Shown in pieces: positions 7,447 to 19,196 of a stretch of DNA of 64,000 bases. Where the stretch lies: positions 3,302 to 67,301 of the forward strand of contig NZ_NPDZ01000014.1 in the NCBI RefSeq assembly GCF_002811875.1. The letters run 5' to 3'. The translations under genes and the position numbers were made by a program. Source of the DNA: Leptospira perolatii (lineage in GTDB: Bacteria; Spirochaetota; Leptospiria; Leptospirales; Leptospiraceae). The notes below the pieces were generated by a model, which saw only the letters and a program-made list of their open reading frames with translations, was not told the origin of the DNA and did not search any database. Positions within the stretch are counted from its first letter, which is position 1; each line of letters begins with the position of its first letter.

Positions 7447-9234
7447 TTGTTGTATCAAAGGGAGTTCATCGACCGCATACGTAGGGAAGTACCTATCGAA
7501 AGCTATATCAGTCGATTTGTACCTTTGCAAAAGCGAGGAAAGAACTTAGTAGGCCTTTGTCCTTTCCATCAGGAAAAGTCTCCTTCGTTTAACGTTTCTT
7601 CCGAAAAGCAGTTCTATCACTGTTTCGGATGCAAGGCTTCTGGAGATATTTTCCAGTTTGTCATGAGTTATGATAAGGTGGATTTCCAAAGAGCGAAGGA
7701 GATCCTCTCTGAATACTCTGGGATTCCGATCCAAGAAAAGGGAAAAGAAGACCAGGAAAGGACCGAGTTACTCTACCGAGTCAACAAGAAGGCTCTCCAA
7801 TTTTATATGGAGAACCTTCGGTCGGCGCAAGGATTGGAAGCTAGAGAATATTTGAAATCCAGAGGGATAGAAGCAGGAATCCAAGCGCAATTTCAATTGG
7901 GATTCGCTTTGCCAGGGTACCAAAATTTGACCCAAAAAGTATTTTCTACAAAAGAGGAACTTCGTGCTGCTTTGGAAGTCGGATTAATCAGAGAATCCGA
8001 AAAAGCCAAAGACCCGTACGACTTTTTTAGAGAAAGGATCATGTTTCCTGTCCTAGATTTATCGGGTAGAGTGATCGCCTTTTCGGGTAGAATTCTTGGC
8101 CCTGGGAAGGAAGCAAAATACGTGAACAGCCCTGCGTCTTCGATCTTTGACAAGGGCAGGACATTTTATCATCTTTACCAAGCGAAAGAGGGCATCCAGA
8201 AAACTAGAACAGCGATTTTGGTGGAAGGATATTTGGACGTGATCGGTCTGGTTACCAAGGGATTCGAAAATGTGGTCGCTTGCATGGGAACTGCGGTGAC
8301 TGAAAATCATATTCGTACCATGAAGAAATTTGCGGATCGATTCCAGCTCGTTTTGGACGGAGACAATGCCGGAAGAAAGGGCGCACTGCACGCGGCAGAA
8401 CTTTGCCTGAAAGAAGGAATGGAATGCTCTGTCGTACTATTGCCGGAAGGAAAAGATCCTTTCGATCTAAGTAAAGAAGCGACTCGCCAGGAACTTCAGA
8501 AGGTCCTAGAAACAGGATCTCCTGCTTCTTCCTTTGTAGTGGACGAGCTACTCGATAAAACCGACTCGAGGGCGCTCCCTGAGAAGAAAAGAAAAGCCTT
8601 GGATAATCTTTACGGTTTCTTGAGAAGTTTGCAAAGAGATTCTGACCGGGAATTCTTCCTGGGTTTAGGTGCCAGGAAATTAGGCATCAGCATGGATGCA
8701 GTTTTGAGAGATTATCGTGGAGAGGGAGCCAAGTTTGCACGCACCGGGTCCGATACTAAAGGAAAGGATCCAGTACAATCTAGAGGTCCCAATCCGGCAC
8801 AGGATTGCGAACGAAAATTGATTTCCTTACTTGTGAAACAGAACTCTCTTTTTTCATTTTCAGAGGAACTTTCCAGACTAGAATACTTGGATCCCAAAAG
8901 TGCGTTTCTCTGGGATTTTCTATATACCAGATACGCCGGAGAAGAAGAAATCTCTCCGGCAGCAGTATTATCCTCTCCGATACCCGGAGAATTTAAGGAA
9001 GCGATAGCTCCTTTTCTATTAGAAGAAGGTGATATTAGTCCCGAGGAGGGAAAGGAAATATTCGACGACCTTTTAACGAAACAAGCCATCTTCGTAGAAG
9101 AAAGCAAAATGCAAGAATTGGAATCGGATTCCACTTTGGATCCGTTAGAAAAGCTAACCAAGTTAGCATATCACAGAGCGAATAAAGAAAAACGTCTTGA
9201 GTATTTACGGAGTAAGAACTCCGCCAAACGATAG
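7447..9234 (+). CDS. dnaG: DNA primase
   Basis: Synthesises RNA primers at the replication fork. 595 residues: N-terminal CHC2 zinc-binding domain with [13 protein letters not shown] and [12 protein letters not shown] (residues about 36-65), the catalytic core, a TOPRIM domain with [10 protein letters not shown] and [13 protein letters not shown], and a C-terminal helicase-interaction region. Start is TTG at 7447 (a second TTG follows at 7450); the ribosome-binding site is weak, which would suit coupling to the upstream yqeY gene 13 bases away. rpoD follows 10 bases after the stop. All expected motifs are present. Confidence 0.95.
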   Translation: MLYQREFIDRIRREVPIESYISRFVPLQKRGKNLVGLCPFHQEKSPSFNVSSEKQFYHCFGCKASGDIFQFVMSYDKVDFQRAKEILSEYSGIPIQEKGKEDQERTELLYRVNKKALQFYMENLRSAQGLEAREYLKSRGIEAGIQAQFQLGFALPGYQNLTQKVFSTKEELRAALEVGLIRESEKAKDPYDFFRERIMFPVLDLSGRVIAFSGRILGPGKEAKYVNSPASSIFDKGRTFYHLYQAKEGIQKTRTAILVEGYLDVIGLVTKGFENVVACMGTAVTENHIRTMKKFADRFQLVLDGDNAGRKGALHAAELCLKEGMECSVVLLPEGKDPFDLSKEATRQELQKVLETGSPASSFVVDELLDKTDSRALPEKKRKALDNLYGFLRSLQRDSDREFFLGLGARKLGISMDAVLRDYRGEGAKFARTGSDTKGKDPVQSRGPNPAQDCERKLISLLVKQNSLFSFSEELSRLEYLDPKSAFLWDFLYTRYAGEEEISPAAVLSSPIPGEFKEAIAPFLLEEGDISPEEGKEIFDDLLTKQAIFVEESKMQELESDSTLDPLEKLTKLAYHRANKEKRLEYLRSKNSAKR

Positions 9235-9244
9235 AGGACCGACC

Positions 9245-11008
9245 ATGGAAAACCTGCAAAGTATGCCAGAAGTGCAAAAGATTATCGCGATAGGAAAAGC
9301 GAATAGCGAGATTTCCTACGACGAAATTAACGAAATACTTCCGGATAAAATCTTAAACTCCGAGAAGATAGACGACGTCTTCACACTACTTCACGAGATG
9401 GGAATCGAGATCGTAGAAGAATATACTCGGAAATCCATGGAACCTGCTTCAGTTCTAGTTCCGAAGGAAGAGGCCGTAGTCGCAAAGCCTGCTAGGAAAA
9501 AGAAAGAATCGGCGGCCACTGCCGGAGGTTCCGAAGATCCGATCCGACTTTATTTAAAAGAAATCGGTAAAGTAAATCTGATCTCCGGGGAAACCGAAGT
9601 ATTCCTCGCTAAAAAAATAGAGAAGGGCGAGAAAATCATAGAAGAGACCATCCTTGGTTCTTCTATCCTGAGAGCAAACTTCATCAAGCTTCTTCCTAAG
9701 ATCCGAAGCAAAAAGACCAAGGTGTACGACTTGGTCCGCGTGGATAAAATGTACGCGATGAACGCGGATGAGGCGAAGAAACTAGAAGAACTTTTCTTCA
9801 AAAACATCTCGGTCATTCAAGAGCAAGAAAAAGTATTACAAGAAGCTCAATCTAGAATCCGCAAATATTCCGAGAACTCCAAAAAGTACAAAGAGTTTAA
9901 AGAAAAAATAGATATCTCGAAAGGGATCATTGATAAGGCGGTGCGCGAACTGGGAGTATCTCAAAAAGAGATACAAAAGATTTCCCAGAAGATCAAATCT
10001 ATGGTCTTCCGCATCAAGGAAATAGACAGACATTTTCTAAAAATCAAAGCTCAGTACGGTTACGACGTTCGAGATATCAAAGCATTCAACCGTTTTATAG
10101 AAAAGAACGAGAAGCTAGAAGATATCGAAAAAATGATGGGAGTTTCCATCGATGAAGTTCGTGAAGTCATTAAAGATATCCGAAACAACGAGCGCAAGCT
10201 GCGTCGTATGGAGCAAGAGGCTGGATCTTCCGTCCAAGAAATCAAGGACTGGGGAGAAAAGATCATCAAAGGAGAGCGAGAAATCGCCCAGGCCAAGAAA
10301 GAATTGGTCAAAGCGAACCTGCGCCTTGTGGTTTCCATTGCGAAAAGATACGCGAATCGTGGAATGCACTTCTTCGACTTAATCCAAGAAGGAAACATTG
10401 GCCTGATCAAAGCGGTCGATAAATTCGAGTACAAAAAAGGATACAAGTTCTCGACTTACGCCACTTGGTGGATCCGCCAAGCAATCACTCGCGCAATTTC
10501 GGACCAGGCAAGAACGATCAGAGTCCCGGTTCATATGATCGAACAGGTCAACAAAGTGATCCGAGAAACCAGATTGTTCGTGCAAGAATTCGGAAGAGAT
10601 CCTTCCAACGAAGAGATCGCGGAAAGACTCGGCTGGCCGGTGCAAAAAGTAAAAGCAGTCAAGAACGTTGCAAGAGAACCGATCTCTCTGGAAATTCCAG
10701 TCGGTAGCGAAGAAGATTCAGAACTCGGAGATTTTATCGAAGACAAGGATGTGGAATCTCCGGTTAATTCTGCGGCTTCCAGCATCTTGGCGGAGCAAAT
10801 TCGCCAAGTCCTTCACACTCTTCCTGCTCGCGAACAAAAGGTAATCAGAATGAGATTCGGTTTGGACGACGGTTATCCTCAAACGTTAGAAGAAGTCGGT
10901 TATCAATTCAAGGTTACCCGCGAAAGGATCCGTCAGATCGAGGCGAAGGCACTACGAAGATTGCGACATCCATCTCGTTCTAAGAAGCTAAGAGATTATA
11001 TAGACTGA
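9245..11008 (+). CDS. rpoD: Primary RNA polymerase sigma factor (sigma-70)
   Basis: Housekeeping sigma factor, 587 residues. It starts [12 protein letters not shown] at ATG 9245, with AGGACC before it; the frame runs back to 9197 inside dnaG but that part is not expected to be coding. Region 1.2 includes [11 protein letters not shown]; regions 2.3-2.4 are [19 protein letters not shown]; region 3 begins RTIRVPVHM; region 4.2 is the helix-turn-helix [21 protein letters not shown] long non-conserved charged insert lies between regions 1.2 and 2. Last gene of the rpsU-yqeY-dnaG-rpoD operon. Confidence 0.97.
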   Translation: MENLQSMPEVQKIIAIGKANSEISYDEINEILPDKILNSEKIDDVFTLLHEMGIEIVEEYTRKSMEPASVLVPKEEAVVAKPARKKKESAATAGGSEDPIRLYLKEIGKVNLISGETEVFLAKKIEKGEKIIEETILGSSILRANFIKLLPKIRSKKTKVYDLVRVDKMYAMNADEAKKLEELFFKNISVIQEQEKVLQEAQSRIRKYSENSKKYKEFKEKIDISKGIIDKAVRELGVSQKEIQKISQKIKSMVFRIKEIDRHFLKIKAQYGYDVRDIKAFNRFIEKNEKLEDIEKMMGVSIDEVREVIKDIRNNERKLRRMEQEAGSSVQEIKDWGEKIIKGEREIAQAKKELVKANLRLVVSIAKRYANRGMHFFDLIQEGNIGLIKAVDKFEYKKGYKFSTYATWWIRQAITRAISDQARTIRVPVHMIEQVNKVIRETRLFVQEFGRDPSNEEIAERLGWPVQKVKAVKNVAREPISLEIPVGSEEDSELGDFIEDKDVESPVNSAASSILAEQIRQVLHTLPAREQKVIRMRFGLDDGYPQTLEEVGYQFKVTRERIRQIEAKALRRLRHPSRSKKLRDYID

Positions 11009-11025
11009 TCCAACTTAGCTTACGA

Positions 11026-11049
11026 AGGGGCATTCAATCGAATGCCCTT
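11026..11049. terminator. Hairpin between rpoD and glpD 3' ends
   Basis: GGGCATTC (11028-11035) and GAATGCCC (11040-11047) form a perfect 8-bp stem with a 4-base loop; flanking A-T and G-T pairs extend it to about 10. It lies in the 39-base convergent gap between rpoD and glpD, where a bidirectional terminator is expected, but neither strand has a clean T-run after it. Confidence 0.5.
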
Positions 11050-12661
11050 ACTTTCGATTGGTTGCGTAAGTCCCTGAGAGTGATGCGATTAGACTTTTAG
11101 TTTCATCTTCCTGCGATTTCCTGAACGACTCCTTCCAACCTAAGGATTTCGTTAGAATCTGAGAAACCGGCCCGACAAGTTTTGCCGAAAGCTTTAGATC
11201 TAAGAACAGAATTCTGAATCTACGAGCTATCACGTCGGTGATACTTCTTGCAAACTCCTGCGAAACAAACCATTCTACTTCTTCTTGGAAATAGTCCGCT
11301 CCTTTAAGTAGAAGCTTCGGTTTTTCGCCCAAAACTCGGAAGACTTCCCCTCCATAAGAGTTTTGTAATCTATTTGCATTCTCCGCAGATATTTTGTATT
11401 TCTTCTGAATTTCGGAGTGGAGATTGTCCGAATAACCTTCCTTTCCGGGAAAGGAATATCGGTCCGTACTGCAACCGGATTTGGTTTTGAGCTGGCCTTC
11501 CAATACGAGGCGATCCACCAGATCTTCTGCCATTTTTCGGTAGGTAGACCATTTGCCTCCTCCCATCGTGACCAGACCGGAAGGTGAAACTAGTATGACT
11601 TCTTCTCTAGAAATGCTCTTAGTATCTTGGTTTCCTTCCGGAGAAATCAGGGGACGAATCCCGGCAAAAGTAGATATGATATCACTTCTGCTCAAAGGTT
11701 TTTCCAAATAGTCGGATCCTGTTTGCAATAAAAAGTCCACCTCTGATTCCAAAGGAATCGGATCTTCGGAAACGGATTCGATCGGAGTATCAGTAGTTCC
11801 CAGGATCACGTGATCTTCCCAAGGAATAATGAATACGACCCTGCCGTCCTTTGTCTTAGGTATGATCAGCGCAGTATTGCAAGGAATGGTTTCCTTTTTA
11901 AAGACAAGATGGATTCCTTGGCTCGGAGAAAGAACCGGGTAGGTCCTAGGGTCATCCTTGAAACGTATCTGATCTACCCAGGGCCCGGTTGTGTTCGCGA
12001 TGATTTTCGCCTTTATCTCGGCAGTGTAACCGGTGAGTTGATCCTTGATCTGGGCGCCTACGATCTTGCCGTTCTTTTTTTGGAAGGATACAAGTTCCGT
12101 TTTGTTTAATATTGCAGCCCCTTCTTTTGCGGCAGAACGAGCGAGTAGAACATTCAATCTGGAATCGTTGAATTGAGCGTCGTAGTATAAAATTCCGCCT
12201 GCCAATCCTTCTTTCTTTAATGCGGGAAAATCCTTTAAGACTTCCTTTACGGAAATTCTTTTGTGGGAGGGAAGTTTTCCTCTCCAGGCAAGAGCATCAT
12301 ACATCGTCATTCCAATACTATAGTACGGCTTTTCGTAAAACCTGTATGTAGGGAGTACAAAGGGAAGTGGCTTTACTAGGTGAGGAGCGTTCTCCAACAA
12401 CCTTTGTCTTTCGGTGAGAGCCTCATGAATCAGCTTGAAGTGAAACTGAGCCAAGTAACGGACCCCTCCGTGGATCAGTTTCGTGGAGCGAGAAGATGTT
12501 CCAGAACCAAAATCGGACTTTTCTACCAGGACAACTTTTAGTCCTCTGAGCGCGGCGTCCAGGGCAGCGCCTGCGCCTGTTGCACCTCCTCCTATAATTA
12601 AGATATCAAAGGATTCCTGGGAAAGTTTTGAAAATGCGGTTTTACGATCGTCTTTTTGCAT
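11048..12661 (-). CDS. glpD: Glycerol-3-phosphate dehydrogenase (FAD, aerobic type)
   Basis: Oxidises glycerol-3-phosphate to dihydroxyacetone phosphate and passes electrons to quinone at the inner membrane. 537 residues. The N-terminal FAD-binding fold has IIGGGATGAGAALDAALRGL and the family signature GTSSRSTKLIHGGVRYL; later TGPWVDQI and the C-terminal region with GGKWSTYRKMAEDLV. ATG 12661 is preceded by AGGAAG. Leptospires use glycerol and fatty acids, so the enzyme suits their metabolism. No glpF or glpK is beside it. Convergent with rpoD and divergent from tyrS. Confidence 0.95.
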   Translation of the reverse strand: MQKDDRKTAFSKLSQESFDILIIGGGATGAGAALDAALRGLKVVLVEKSDFGSGTSSRSTKLIHGGVRYLAQFHFKLIHEALTERQRLLENAPHLVKPLPFVLPTYRFYEKPYYSIGMTMYDALAWRGKLPSHKRISVKEVLKDFPALKKEGLAGGILYYDAQFNDSRLNVLLARSAAKEGAAILNKTELVSFQKKNGKIVGAQIKDQLTGYTAEIKAKIIANTTGPWVDQIRFKDDPRTYPVLSPSQGIHLVFKKETIPCNTALIIPKTKDGRVVFIIPWEDHVILGTTDTPIESVSEDPIPLESEVDFLLQTGSDYLEKPLSRSDIISTFAGIRPLISPEGNQDTKSISREEVILVSPSGLVTMGGGKWSTYRKMAEDLVDRLVLEGQLKTKSGCSTDRYSFPGKEGYSDNLHSEIQKKYKISAENANRLQNSYGGEVFRVLGEKPKLLLKGADYFQEEVEWFVSQEFARSITDVIARRFRILFLDLKLSAKLVGPVSQILTKSLGWKESFRKSQEDETKSLIASLSGTYATNRK

Positions 12662-12836
12662 TAGGGTATCTTCCTGCTTTACAGGTACGTTTCCGACTAC
12701 AATTCTGCTTTCGAGGAACCTTTTGAAGGGTCACTTCGATGTCGGGTATAAATGACATTCGTTTCTTTTTTACCCAGTAGAAAACTCCTTTTTGCCGGTT
12801 TCCTAATGTTTTCGAAACAACCCAATAACGACACGC

Positions 12837-14054
12837 ATGGAACCTAAACAACAAATAGAAATCCTGAAAAGAGGATGCGTCGATGTAATCAGCGAAGAAG
12901 AGCTGATCTCCAAACTTCAAAAAAAGAAGACCTTAAAGGTAAAAGCAGGCTTCGATCCGACCGCACCGGATCTGCATCTAGGACATTTCGTTCTGTTACG
13001 AAAGATGAGACACTTCCAAGATTTGGGTCACGAGGTCAGTTTTTTGCTCGGAGATTTTACCGCGATGATCGGAGATCCGACTGGAAAATCCGAAACTAGA
13101 AAACGTCTCTCTAAAGAAGAGGTATTAGAAAATTCTAAAACATACCAGAGCCAAGTATTTAAGGTTCTAGATCCGAAAAAGACCAAAATCGTTTATAACT
13201 CGGAATGGTGCTCCGGTATGAATTTCGAGAATGTCCTAGTACTCTCTTCTAAGTACAGCGTAGCAAGGCTCTTGGAGAGAGACGACTTTAGCAAAAGATA
13301 CAAATCCGGACTGCCCATCAGTTTGATCGAATTTCTTTATCCATTGGTCCAAGGTTACGATTCCGTAGAGATGGAATCAGACGTGGAATTGGGCGGAACC
13401 GACCAGAAATTCAATCTACTGGTTGGGAGGGATTTACAGAGGGAATACGGAAAGGAACCTCAATGCGTTCTCACTTTGCCTCTGTTAGTAGGCTTAGACG
13501 GTTCTAAGAAAATGTCCAAATCTCTAGGCAATTACGTTGGAATTACCGAAGAGCCGATCGACATGTTCGGAAAGCTCATGTCCATTTCCGATGAACTCAT
13601 GTGGAATTACTTCGAATTATTAACCGACATTCCAATGAAGGAAATCTCGGAGAAAAAGAATGGAATCCAGTCTGGTTCACTGCATCCTAAAGAGGTGAAA
13701 ACGGAACTCGCCAAATTGGTCATGGACCAGTTTTCCGATCCTCAAAAGAACGAGGCAGCGATCCAAGAATGGAATCGGGTTCACAACCCAAAATCCAGGT
13801 CAATCCCGGACGAAATTCCTGTATCTAAACTGGGGGAAGAATTTTTTGAAGAATCTCAAACTCCGCAACTGGTCTGGGTTTTGGCCAAGATCGGCTTTAT
13901 ACCATCAGTCTCGGAAGGTAGAAGATTGATTAAATCGGGTGGAATTTACGTTGACGAGCAGCAAATTTCGGATGAAAAATTTACTCTTTCCCTGCAAAAA
14001 GAGTATCTAGTACGACAAGGTAAAAAGGGAAAATTTCTCAAATTAGTAACTTAA
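12837..14054 (+). CDS. tyrS: Tyrosyl-tRNA synthetase
   Basis: Charges tRNA-Tyr with tyrosine. 405 residues: class I synthetase core with the HIGH-type motif PDLHLGHF (residues about 44-51), [16 protein letters not shown], the KMSKS loop [13 protein letters not shown], and a C-terminal S4 RNA-binding domain ([17 protein letters not shown]). The HLGH form and length place it in the TyrZ-like group. The ribosome-binding site before ATG 12837 is weak. Divergent from glpD. Confidence 0.95.
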   Translation: MEPKQQIEILKRGCVDVISEEELISKLQKKKTLKVKAGFDPTAPDLHLGHFVLLRKMRHFQDLGHEVSFLLGDFTAMIGDPTGKSETRKRLSKEEVLENSKTYQSQVFKVLDPKKTKIVYNSEWCSGMNFENVLVLSSKYSVARLLERDDFSKRYKSGLPISLIEFLYPLVQGYDSVEMESDVELGGTDQKFNLLVGRDLQREYGKEPQCVLTLPLLVGLDGSKKMSKSLGNYVGITEEPIDMFGKLMSISDELMWNYFELLTDIPMKEISEKKNGIQSGSLHPKEVKTELAKLVMDQFSDPQKNEAAIQEWNRVHNPKSRSIPDEIPVSKLGEEFFEESQTPQLVWVLAKIGFIPSVSEGRRLIKSGGIYVDEQQISDEKFTLSLQKEYLVRQGKKGKFLKLVT

Positions 14055-14076
14055 TCCTGCATATCAGTGTGACAGC

Positions 14077-15276
14077 ATGCTCAGCGACGAAGAATCTTCA
14101 GTACTTTCTAAAACGATCAAAGAAATACAAGAAACCGAGGTCGCTTCTGAGGTATTAGAACACAAATTTCTAAGGATCAGGCGTTATACTTCCGGGGTCT
14201 TCTTTCTCATACTAGCGATCACCACCATATTCGCACTTTCTAGAAAACTAGACTCTCTCCAAAATACCGTTGAGAAACAAAACGAAGTGATCGCGGTTCT
14301 CTCAGAGGATATCTACAGTTTAAGACTGGATGAACAACAAAGGGAAGAGGAACTCCTACGTTTCAAATCCTCCATTTTGGAAGATGTTCCGGATGCGGAT
14401 CTGTCCGAAGAAGTGGACCAAAATCTGAAAATTCTTTCTCAGTCTTTAGATAAGAATATTCAGGGAAAAAATATCACCCGCGGAAACGTTCAATTTCCGG
14501 AAATCGCGCTAACCTTCGACTTGGGAACGGGTGAAGATTTACAAATACTCCATGATCTTTTAATAAAATATCCGATCAAAGTAACTCTATTCGTGTCTAA
14601 CGAAAACCCAGAAAAGAAAAGCGGCTCTCTCTTTTCCAAAACAAACATTTATTATATTAAAAAACTAGCAAGTATGGAAGGTAGGGTAGTTTTCGGAAAT
14701 CACACCTGGAGTCACTATAATCTTCCCAGAAGTCTGAAAGAAGCCTCTCACCGAAAAAGAGTACTATTGAACTATGTTTCGGACGAGATTATAGACTTAA
14801 ATTCTCTGTTAGATGAAATGAGATCCGTAGAGGAAAAATTTCGCGCTCTGACCGGGCAGGAACTTACTAAGTTTTACAGACTTCCATATGGAGCGATCGA
14901 TCAGATTTTACTGGATACCTATGCAGCTCACGGTTTCGAGAACCATATTTTTTGGAGCAATAATAGTGTAGGCTCCCTGGATGTTCCGGACTTCGTTTAT
15001 AAAAAATTCGTAACTAGGAAAGACTTGGTATCCGGAAAAACAAGGCTAATCCCGAATCCGCATTACAAAACAAAAACCGAGATGCTTGATTTTCTCTATA
15101 AATGGGAAAAATCCGACAAGAACGGAATGAATGGTGCAATCATTTTGATGCACTTAGGATCTCCGAGACAAACGGAAAAACTCATTTATATTTTGCCTGA
15201 ATTCATCCAGTCTATGCTGGAGAAAGGCTATAAATTTGTCACCGTCCCAGAGATCCTAAACGACCAAGAGAACTAA
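14077..15276 (+). CDS. Membrane-anchored polysaccharide deacetylase-like protein
   Basis: A 399-residue protein: cytoplasmic N-terminus, one membrane helix (about residues 30-50), a heptad-rich segment (KLDSLQNTVEKQNEVI onward), then a NodB-type domain in the periplasm. NodB motifs: LTFDLGTGED (motif 1), FGNHTWSHYNLP (motif 2, His-x3-His), FYRLPYGAID (motif 3) and ILMHLG (last motif). Classical enzymes have TFDDG; here the second Asp, a metal ligand in the well-studied members, is Leu, so activity may be altered. The likely substrate is peptidoglycan or another envelope glycan (inference). It follows tyrS by 22 bases and ends 3 bases from the convergent RND gene. Confidence 0.8.
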   Translation: MLSDEESSVLSKTIKEIQETEVASEVLEHKFLRIRRYTSGVFFLILAITTIFALSRKLDSLQNTVEKQNEVIAVLSEDIYSLRLDEQQREEELLRFKSSILEDVPDADLSEEVDQNLKILSQSLDKNIQGKNITRGNVQFPEIALTFDLGTGEDLQILHDLLIKYPIKVTLFVSNENPEKKSGSLFSKTNIYYIKKLASMEGRVVFGNHTWSHYNLPRSLKEASHRKRVLLNYVSDEIIDLNSLLDEMRSVEEKFRALTGQELTKFYRLPYGAIDQILLDTYAAHGFENHIFWSNNSVGSLDVPDFVYKKFVTRKDLVSGKTRLIPNPHYKTKTEMLDFLYKWEKSDKNGMNGAIILMHLGSPRQTEKLIYILPEFIQSMLEKGYKFVTVPEILNDQEN

Positions 15277-15279
15277 ACT

Positions 15280-18200
15280 CTAAAAGTTTTTTACCGACTT
15301 CTTACGATTCGATTTTCCGTTCTTCATTGCAATAGAGATGTAGTTTGCTCCATCGCTCAAGATAGACAAAGATTCTTTTTTCTTCCAGAAATTCTGAATC
15401 CTTTCTTGCAGACGATAGATGAACAGATAGAAGACTGGAACCATCACGAGCGTAAGAATACTAGCAAAAGCTAATCCCCAGCCGAAAGCGAGTGCCATCG
15501 GAATCAAGAACGGATCTTTTCCTCCGATTCCATACGCAGTGGGCAATAGTCCCAGCACTGTAGTAACCGAAGTCAGAGTGACTGCTCTCAACCTGAGTGC
15601 GCCTGTCTCTAAAAGAATATTATGAATACTTTCTAAAGGTTTCTCCTTCCTTAAAGTATTCGCAAAATCTACTAGAACGATCGAGTCGTTTACGACAACT
15701 CCGGCCAATCCTACGATTCCTAAGAAAGAAAGGAATCCGAAGTATTCTCCGTGGGATACGAAAGCCAAGATTACCCCAATGAGAGAGAACGGAATTGCGC
15801 TCACTACAATCAAAGGTTGCAAGAAAGAGCTGAATAGAGAAGCGAGTATCATGAAAATAATGATGAACGCAAGCAAGAATGAAAATCCCAAACTTTTCAT
15901 AGATTCTTCGGTGTCTTTGTTTTCTCCTCCGAATCTTACTGAATAAGCAGGGTAATTCTTCATGAATCCTGCAGCTTCCATTTTCTTTCTAACAAAAGCG
16001 TTCACTTCCGAAGAGTTTGATTTTTGGCCCACCAAGTTTGCAGTTACCGTCAAGACCCTTTTTCCGTCCAGGTGATTGATATTGGAAAATCCCGGCTCTC
16101 GTACATATGTAACCAACTTAGAAGCTGGGATTAATTTCCCGAGCGAATTGGTAACATACACATGATTGAGACTATCCACCGATTTTCTAAATTCGTTCGG
16201 GAATCGGACTTTGACTTCCACTTCCTCATCGGTTCTCTTTATCTTCGTCGCGACTGTACCTTGGAAAGCGGTATTGATAGCCTGCGCTACTCTTGCTACA
16301 GAGACACCTGTGGTAGAAGCCATGGATTCGCTGACCTTAATTCGAACCTCATCCTTTCCTTCGTTAAAATCGTCAGAGACATCTGTTGCATTTTGATTTT
16401 CTGCAAGAATTTCCTTAAACTTGTTGCCTATCTCAATCAGAGTTGCGTACTCATTTCCTCGAATCTCGATCGCAACAGGTTTGCCCACCGGCGGTCCACC
16501 CGACATTTTTTCGTATTCTAGATTTACCAATTTTCCTTTTAGGCTCACAAATTCAGGTTTTATCTCAAAATTCGCAATTGGAACATATTCTTCGCCCAAA
16601 GACTCAGCTTCTTTCTTTCTTTGCTCTTCTAAGAGCTTGAGTCCCTTTTCGTTTAACAACCATACTGTTTTGGATCTGAGTTCAGAGATCAGATCTTCCG
16701 TTGCCACTTTTCTATTTTCCTCGGGAGAAAGATAGACCATGACTTGACCATAGTGCTTTCCACGTTTGGTAAATGGATCGTTCGGATCCTTTTGTATGAT
16801 ACCGACTCGAGTGACGTAGTTTTCCACATCATCTTTGGAAAGATTCGCGATTTCCTGCTCTATGACCTTTAAATATCTGCTGGTCTCTTCCAAATTGGAT
16901 CCGGTCTGGGCAGAAATCTTAACTTGAAAAATATCTACTGATCCAGGAAATAGTTTTTTACGCGGGTAGATGATAAAGATCGCTATGCACAATACGAACA
17001 AGCTGATCAAAGAGAAAGTCATCATCTTTCCGTGACGGAGAGAATAGTCTAGTACTGGAAGGTATATATTATTTTTGAATCTTCCAAACCATCCGCTTTC
17101 TCCTTTGATCTCTCCAGAGTGAACTTTATGCTTGTTGATATCATACAAGTGGGAAGGTAAAATAAAGAGCGCCTCCGCGAGCGAGGCAGTGAGAGCAATA
17201 ATCACCACCAACGGGATACTGAACACGAACTTCCCAAAAATTCCGGACATGAATAGCATCGGAGCAAACGCTGCTATCGTCGTTGTGACCGTGGCCGTAA
17301 CCGGAGAAACCACTTCGGTAACTCCTTTTAGAGCAGCCTCGTAAGGAGGAACTCCTTCTTCAATGTACCTGTACACGTTTTCACAGATGATAATCGCGTC
17401 ATCTACCAATATCCCTACGACGATGACCAAACCAAACATGGAAATTAAGTTCAAGGTCATTCCAAAAAAGTTCATTAACACGAAAGTCGCGCCAAATGAC
17501 ACCGGAATTCCGAGTGCAGTCATCAATGCCACTCTCCATCCGAGGAACATGAAGAGAGAACCCGTTACCAAGATCATTCCAATCGTAGCATTCGAAAGGA
17601 GCACTCCGAGACGACGGCGTATGTACTTAGAAAGGTCGTTTACAAATGCATACTCGAATTCAGGAGATGTTTCCTGGAACTTCGTTACGATCTTTTTGGT
17701 TTCGTCCACCACCGAGATCGCATCCGCGCTTTCCTTTTTGATTACAGTTAAAGCAATTGTTTTGCGACCATTGGTTTTATCCAGATAGTCTGCCTCTTTC
17801 AAACCTTCGGTGACTTGAGCTACGTCTCCCACTTGGATCGAATTTCCGATTTCATTGGCTCGTACATGTACTCTGGAAATTTCCTGAGCCGTATCAAATT
17901 CACCGATCGTTCTGAGAATCACTTCCTTGTCGCTACCGGTAATATTTCCACCGGGGAAGTTTATATTCCGATTCTTTAATGCTTGGATTAGGTCTTGGCC
18001 GGTCAGATATTTTGACAATAGACGAGAAGGATGCAAATCCACTTGCATCTCGGTATTTCTCCAGCCCCTTCTTGCAATTTTAGCAACTCCAGGAATATCC
18101 AACAAAGCTTGCTCAACGATTTTGGCCTGAGCCCTTAATCTCTTTTCTGCCTCTACGCTATCGTCGGCTTTTCTTAGGGTTACGTTTACTTCGATGACCG

Positions 18201-18612
18201 GCTGCCTGGAAGTTGTTACCTCTGTAACCAAAGGGTCCTCTGCGTCTTCTGGGAGGTCCTCGACTCTATCAATTGCAGACTTTATATCATCTACTACCTT
18301 CTGAGAGTCCCTTGCGTCCGGATCGATAGTGATTACGATTCCTGAGCGACTTTCAATAGAAGCAGATCTGAATTCCTTGATTCCATCTACTTCTTTCACT
18401 GCTTCTTCCAGAGGATTGGTCACTAGCTTTTCCACTTCTTGTGGAGAAGCTCCCGGAAACACAGTAGATATCGTGACTATATCAAAGTTGATATTCGGAA
18501 ATGCTTCCCGATTCATCCTCAATGCGGTAAATAAGCCCGCGAGTATGATCAGAGCAGTGAGTAAATTTACAAAAATACTTTTAGAAAGAAAATATTCGAT
18601 TAATGATTTCAT
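15280..18612 (-). CDS. RND-family efflux transporter (inner-membrane pump)
   Basis: A 1110-residue AcrB/HAE-1-type transporter with the usual two halves: membrane helix 1 (about residues 13-32), a first periplasmic loop ([21 protein letters not shown]), helices 2-6, then a second loop and helices 8-12. The proton-relay pair is present in [19 protein letters not shown] 18612 follows GGGAGG. Neither a membrane-fusion protein nor an outer-membrane channel lies next to it, so partners must be elsewhere. The substrate (drugs, metals or lipids) cannot be deduced. It is transcribed away from def, 39 bases downstream of it. Confidence 0.93.
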   Translation of the reverse strand: MKSLIEYFLSKSIFVNLLTALIILAGLFTALRMNREAFPNINFDIVTISTVFPGASPQEVEKLVTNPLEEAVKEVDGIKEFRSASIESRSGIVITIDPDARDSQKVVDDIKSAIDRVEDLPEDAEDPLVTEVTTSRQPVIEVNVTLRKADDSVEAEKRLRAQAKIVEQALLDIPGVAKIARRGWRNTEMQVDLHPSRLLSKYLTGQDLIQALKNRNINFPGGNITGSDKEVILRTIGEFDTAQEISRVHVRANEIGNSIQVGDVAQVTEGLKEADYLDKTNGRKTIALTVIKKESADAISVVDETKKIVTKFQETSPEFEYAFVNDLSKYIRRRLGVLLSNATIGMILVTGSLFMFLGWRVALMTALGIPVSFGATFVLMNFFGMTLNLISMFGLVIVVGILVDDAIIICENVYRYIEEGVPPYEAALKGVTEVVSPVTATVTTTIAAFAPMLFMSGIFGKFVFSIPLVVIIALTASLAEALFILPSHLYDINKHKVHSGEIKGESGWFGRFKNNIYLPVLDYSLRHGKMMTFSLISLFVLCIAIFIIYPRKKLFPGSVDIFQVKISAQTGSNLEETSRYLKVIEQEIANLSKDDVENYVTRVGIIQKDPNDPFTKRGKHYGQVMVYLSPEENRKVATEDLISELRSKTVWLLNEKGLKLLEEQRKKEAESLGEEYVPIANFEIKPEFVSLKGKLVNLEYEKMSGGPPVGKPVAIEIRGNEYATLIEIGNKFKEILAENQNATDVSDDFNEGKDEVRIKVSESMASTTGVSVARVAQAINTAFQGTVATKIKRTDEEVEVKVRFPNEFRKSVDSLNHVYVTNSLGKLIPASKLVTYVREPGFSNINHLDGKRVLTVTANLVGQKSNSSEVNAFVRKKMEAAGFMKNYPAYSVRFGGENKDTEESMKSLGFSFLLAFIIIFMILASLFSSFLQPLIVVSAIPFSLIGVILAFVSHGEYFGFLSFLGIVGLAGVVVNDSIVLVDFANTLRKEKPLESIHNILLETGALRLRAVTLTSVTTVLGLLPTAYGIGGKDPFLIPMALAFGWGLAFASILTLVMVPVFYLFIYRLQERIQNFWKKKESLSILSDGANYISIAMKNGKSNRKKSVKNF

Positions 18613-18651
18613 TAGGAAAACCTCCCTATAAGAAAGTTCTGTTCTTAAAAA

Positions 18652-19188
18652 CTAATCTAGGATCGGGCCAGAGTGCTCTAAGGAATCGTTGAATCCAAAA
18701 AGCTTCGTACTTTTCAGCTTATCTACGTAAAGTACTCCGTGTAAATGGTCACACTCATGTTGGTACACGACTGCCTGGTAGCCTTCGATGATTTGGTCGT
18801 GCTCATTTCCCTTTTCATCCATCCACTTCATACGGATCTTATTCGGCCTTTCTACCAGGCCCCTCATTCCAGGGACGGAAAGGCATCCTTCCCAATTTCC
18901 GTCCACCTTATCCGTTAGAGGTGTGATCACTGGATTGATGATGATTTTCTCAGGAACTTTTGACTCCTCAGGAAAATCCTCTTTAGGATCCGTGCCCACA
19001 ACCACAAGTTGTTTGAGTACACCGATCTGCGGAGCAGCCAAACCAACGCCTTCCGCAAATCTCATTGTATCGAACATATCTCGGATCAACTTCTTGAATT
19101 CTTTTGTTTGCAATTCGTCAGGATGAACCGGCTCGCTTACCTTTCGAAGAATTGGATCTCCGATTTTTAGAATTTTACGTACGGACAT
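18652..19188 (-). CDS. def: Peptide deformylase
   Basis: Removes the formyl group from the first Met of new proteins. 178 residues with all three signatures: [21 protein letters not shown] and QHECDHLHG (metal ligands Cys and two His). The frame is open up to 19239, but [16 protein letters not shown] at ATG 19188 is the family-like start; the ribosome-binding site is weak, and the upstream gene ends only 8 bases before, which suggests coupling. The matching formyltransferase fmt lies far away at 55991. Confidence 0.95.
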   Translation of the reverse strand: MSVRKILKIGDPILRKVSEPVHPDELQTKEFKKLIRDMFDTMRFAEGVGLAAPQIGVLKQLVVVGTDPKEDFPEESKVPEKIIINPVITPLTDKVDGNWEGCLSVPGMRGLVERPNKIRMKWMDEKGNEHDQIIEGYQAVVYQHECDHLHGVLYVDKLKSTKLFGFNDSLEHSGPILD

Positions 19189-19196
19189 AGATAGTT

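Noticed and set aside
17363..17788. 141-codon plus-strand frame inside the RND gene, and similar long frames at 8712-9161 and 48409-48843
   Set aside because: Shadows of well-supported genes on the other strand; no ribosome-binding sites or recognisable domains.
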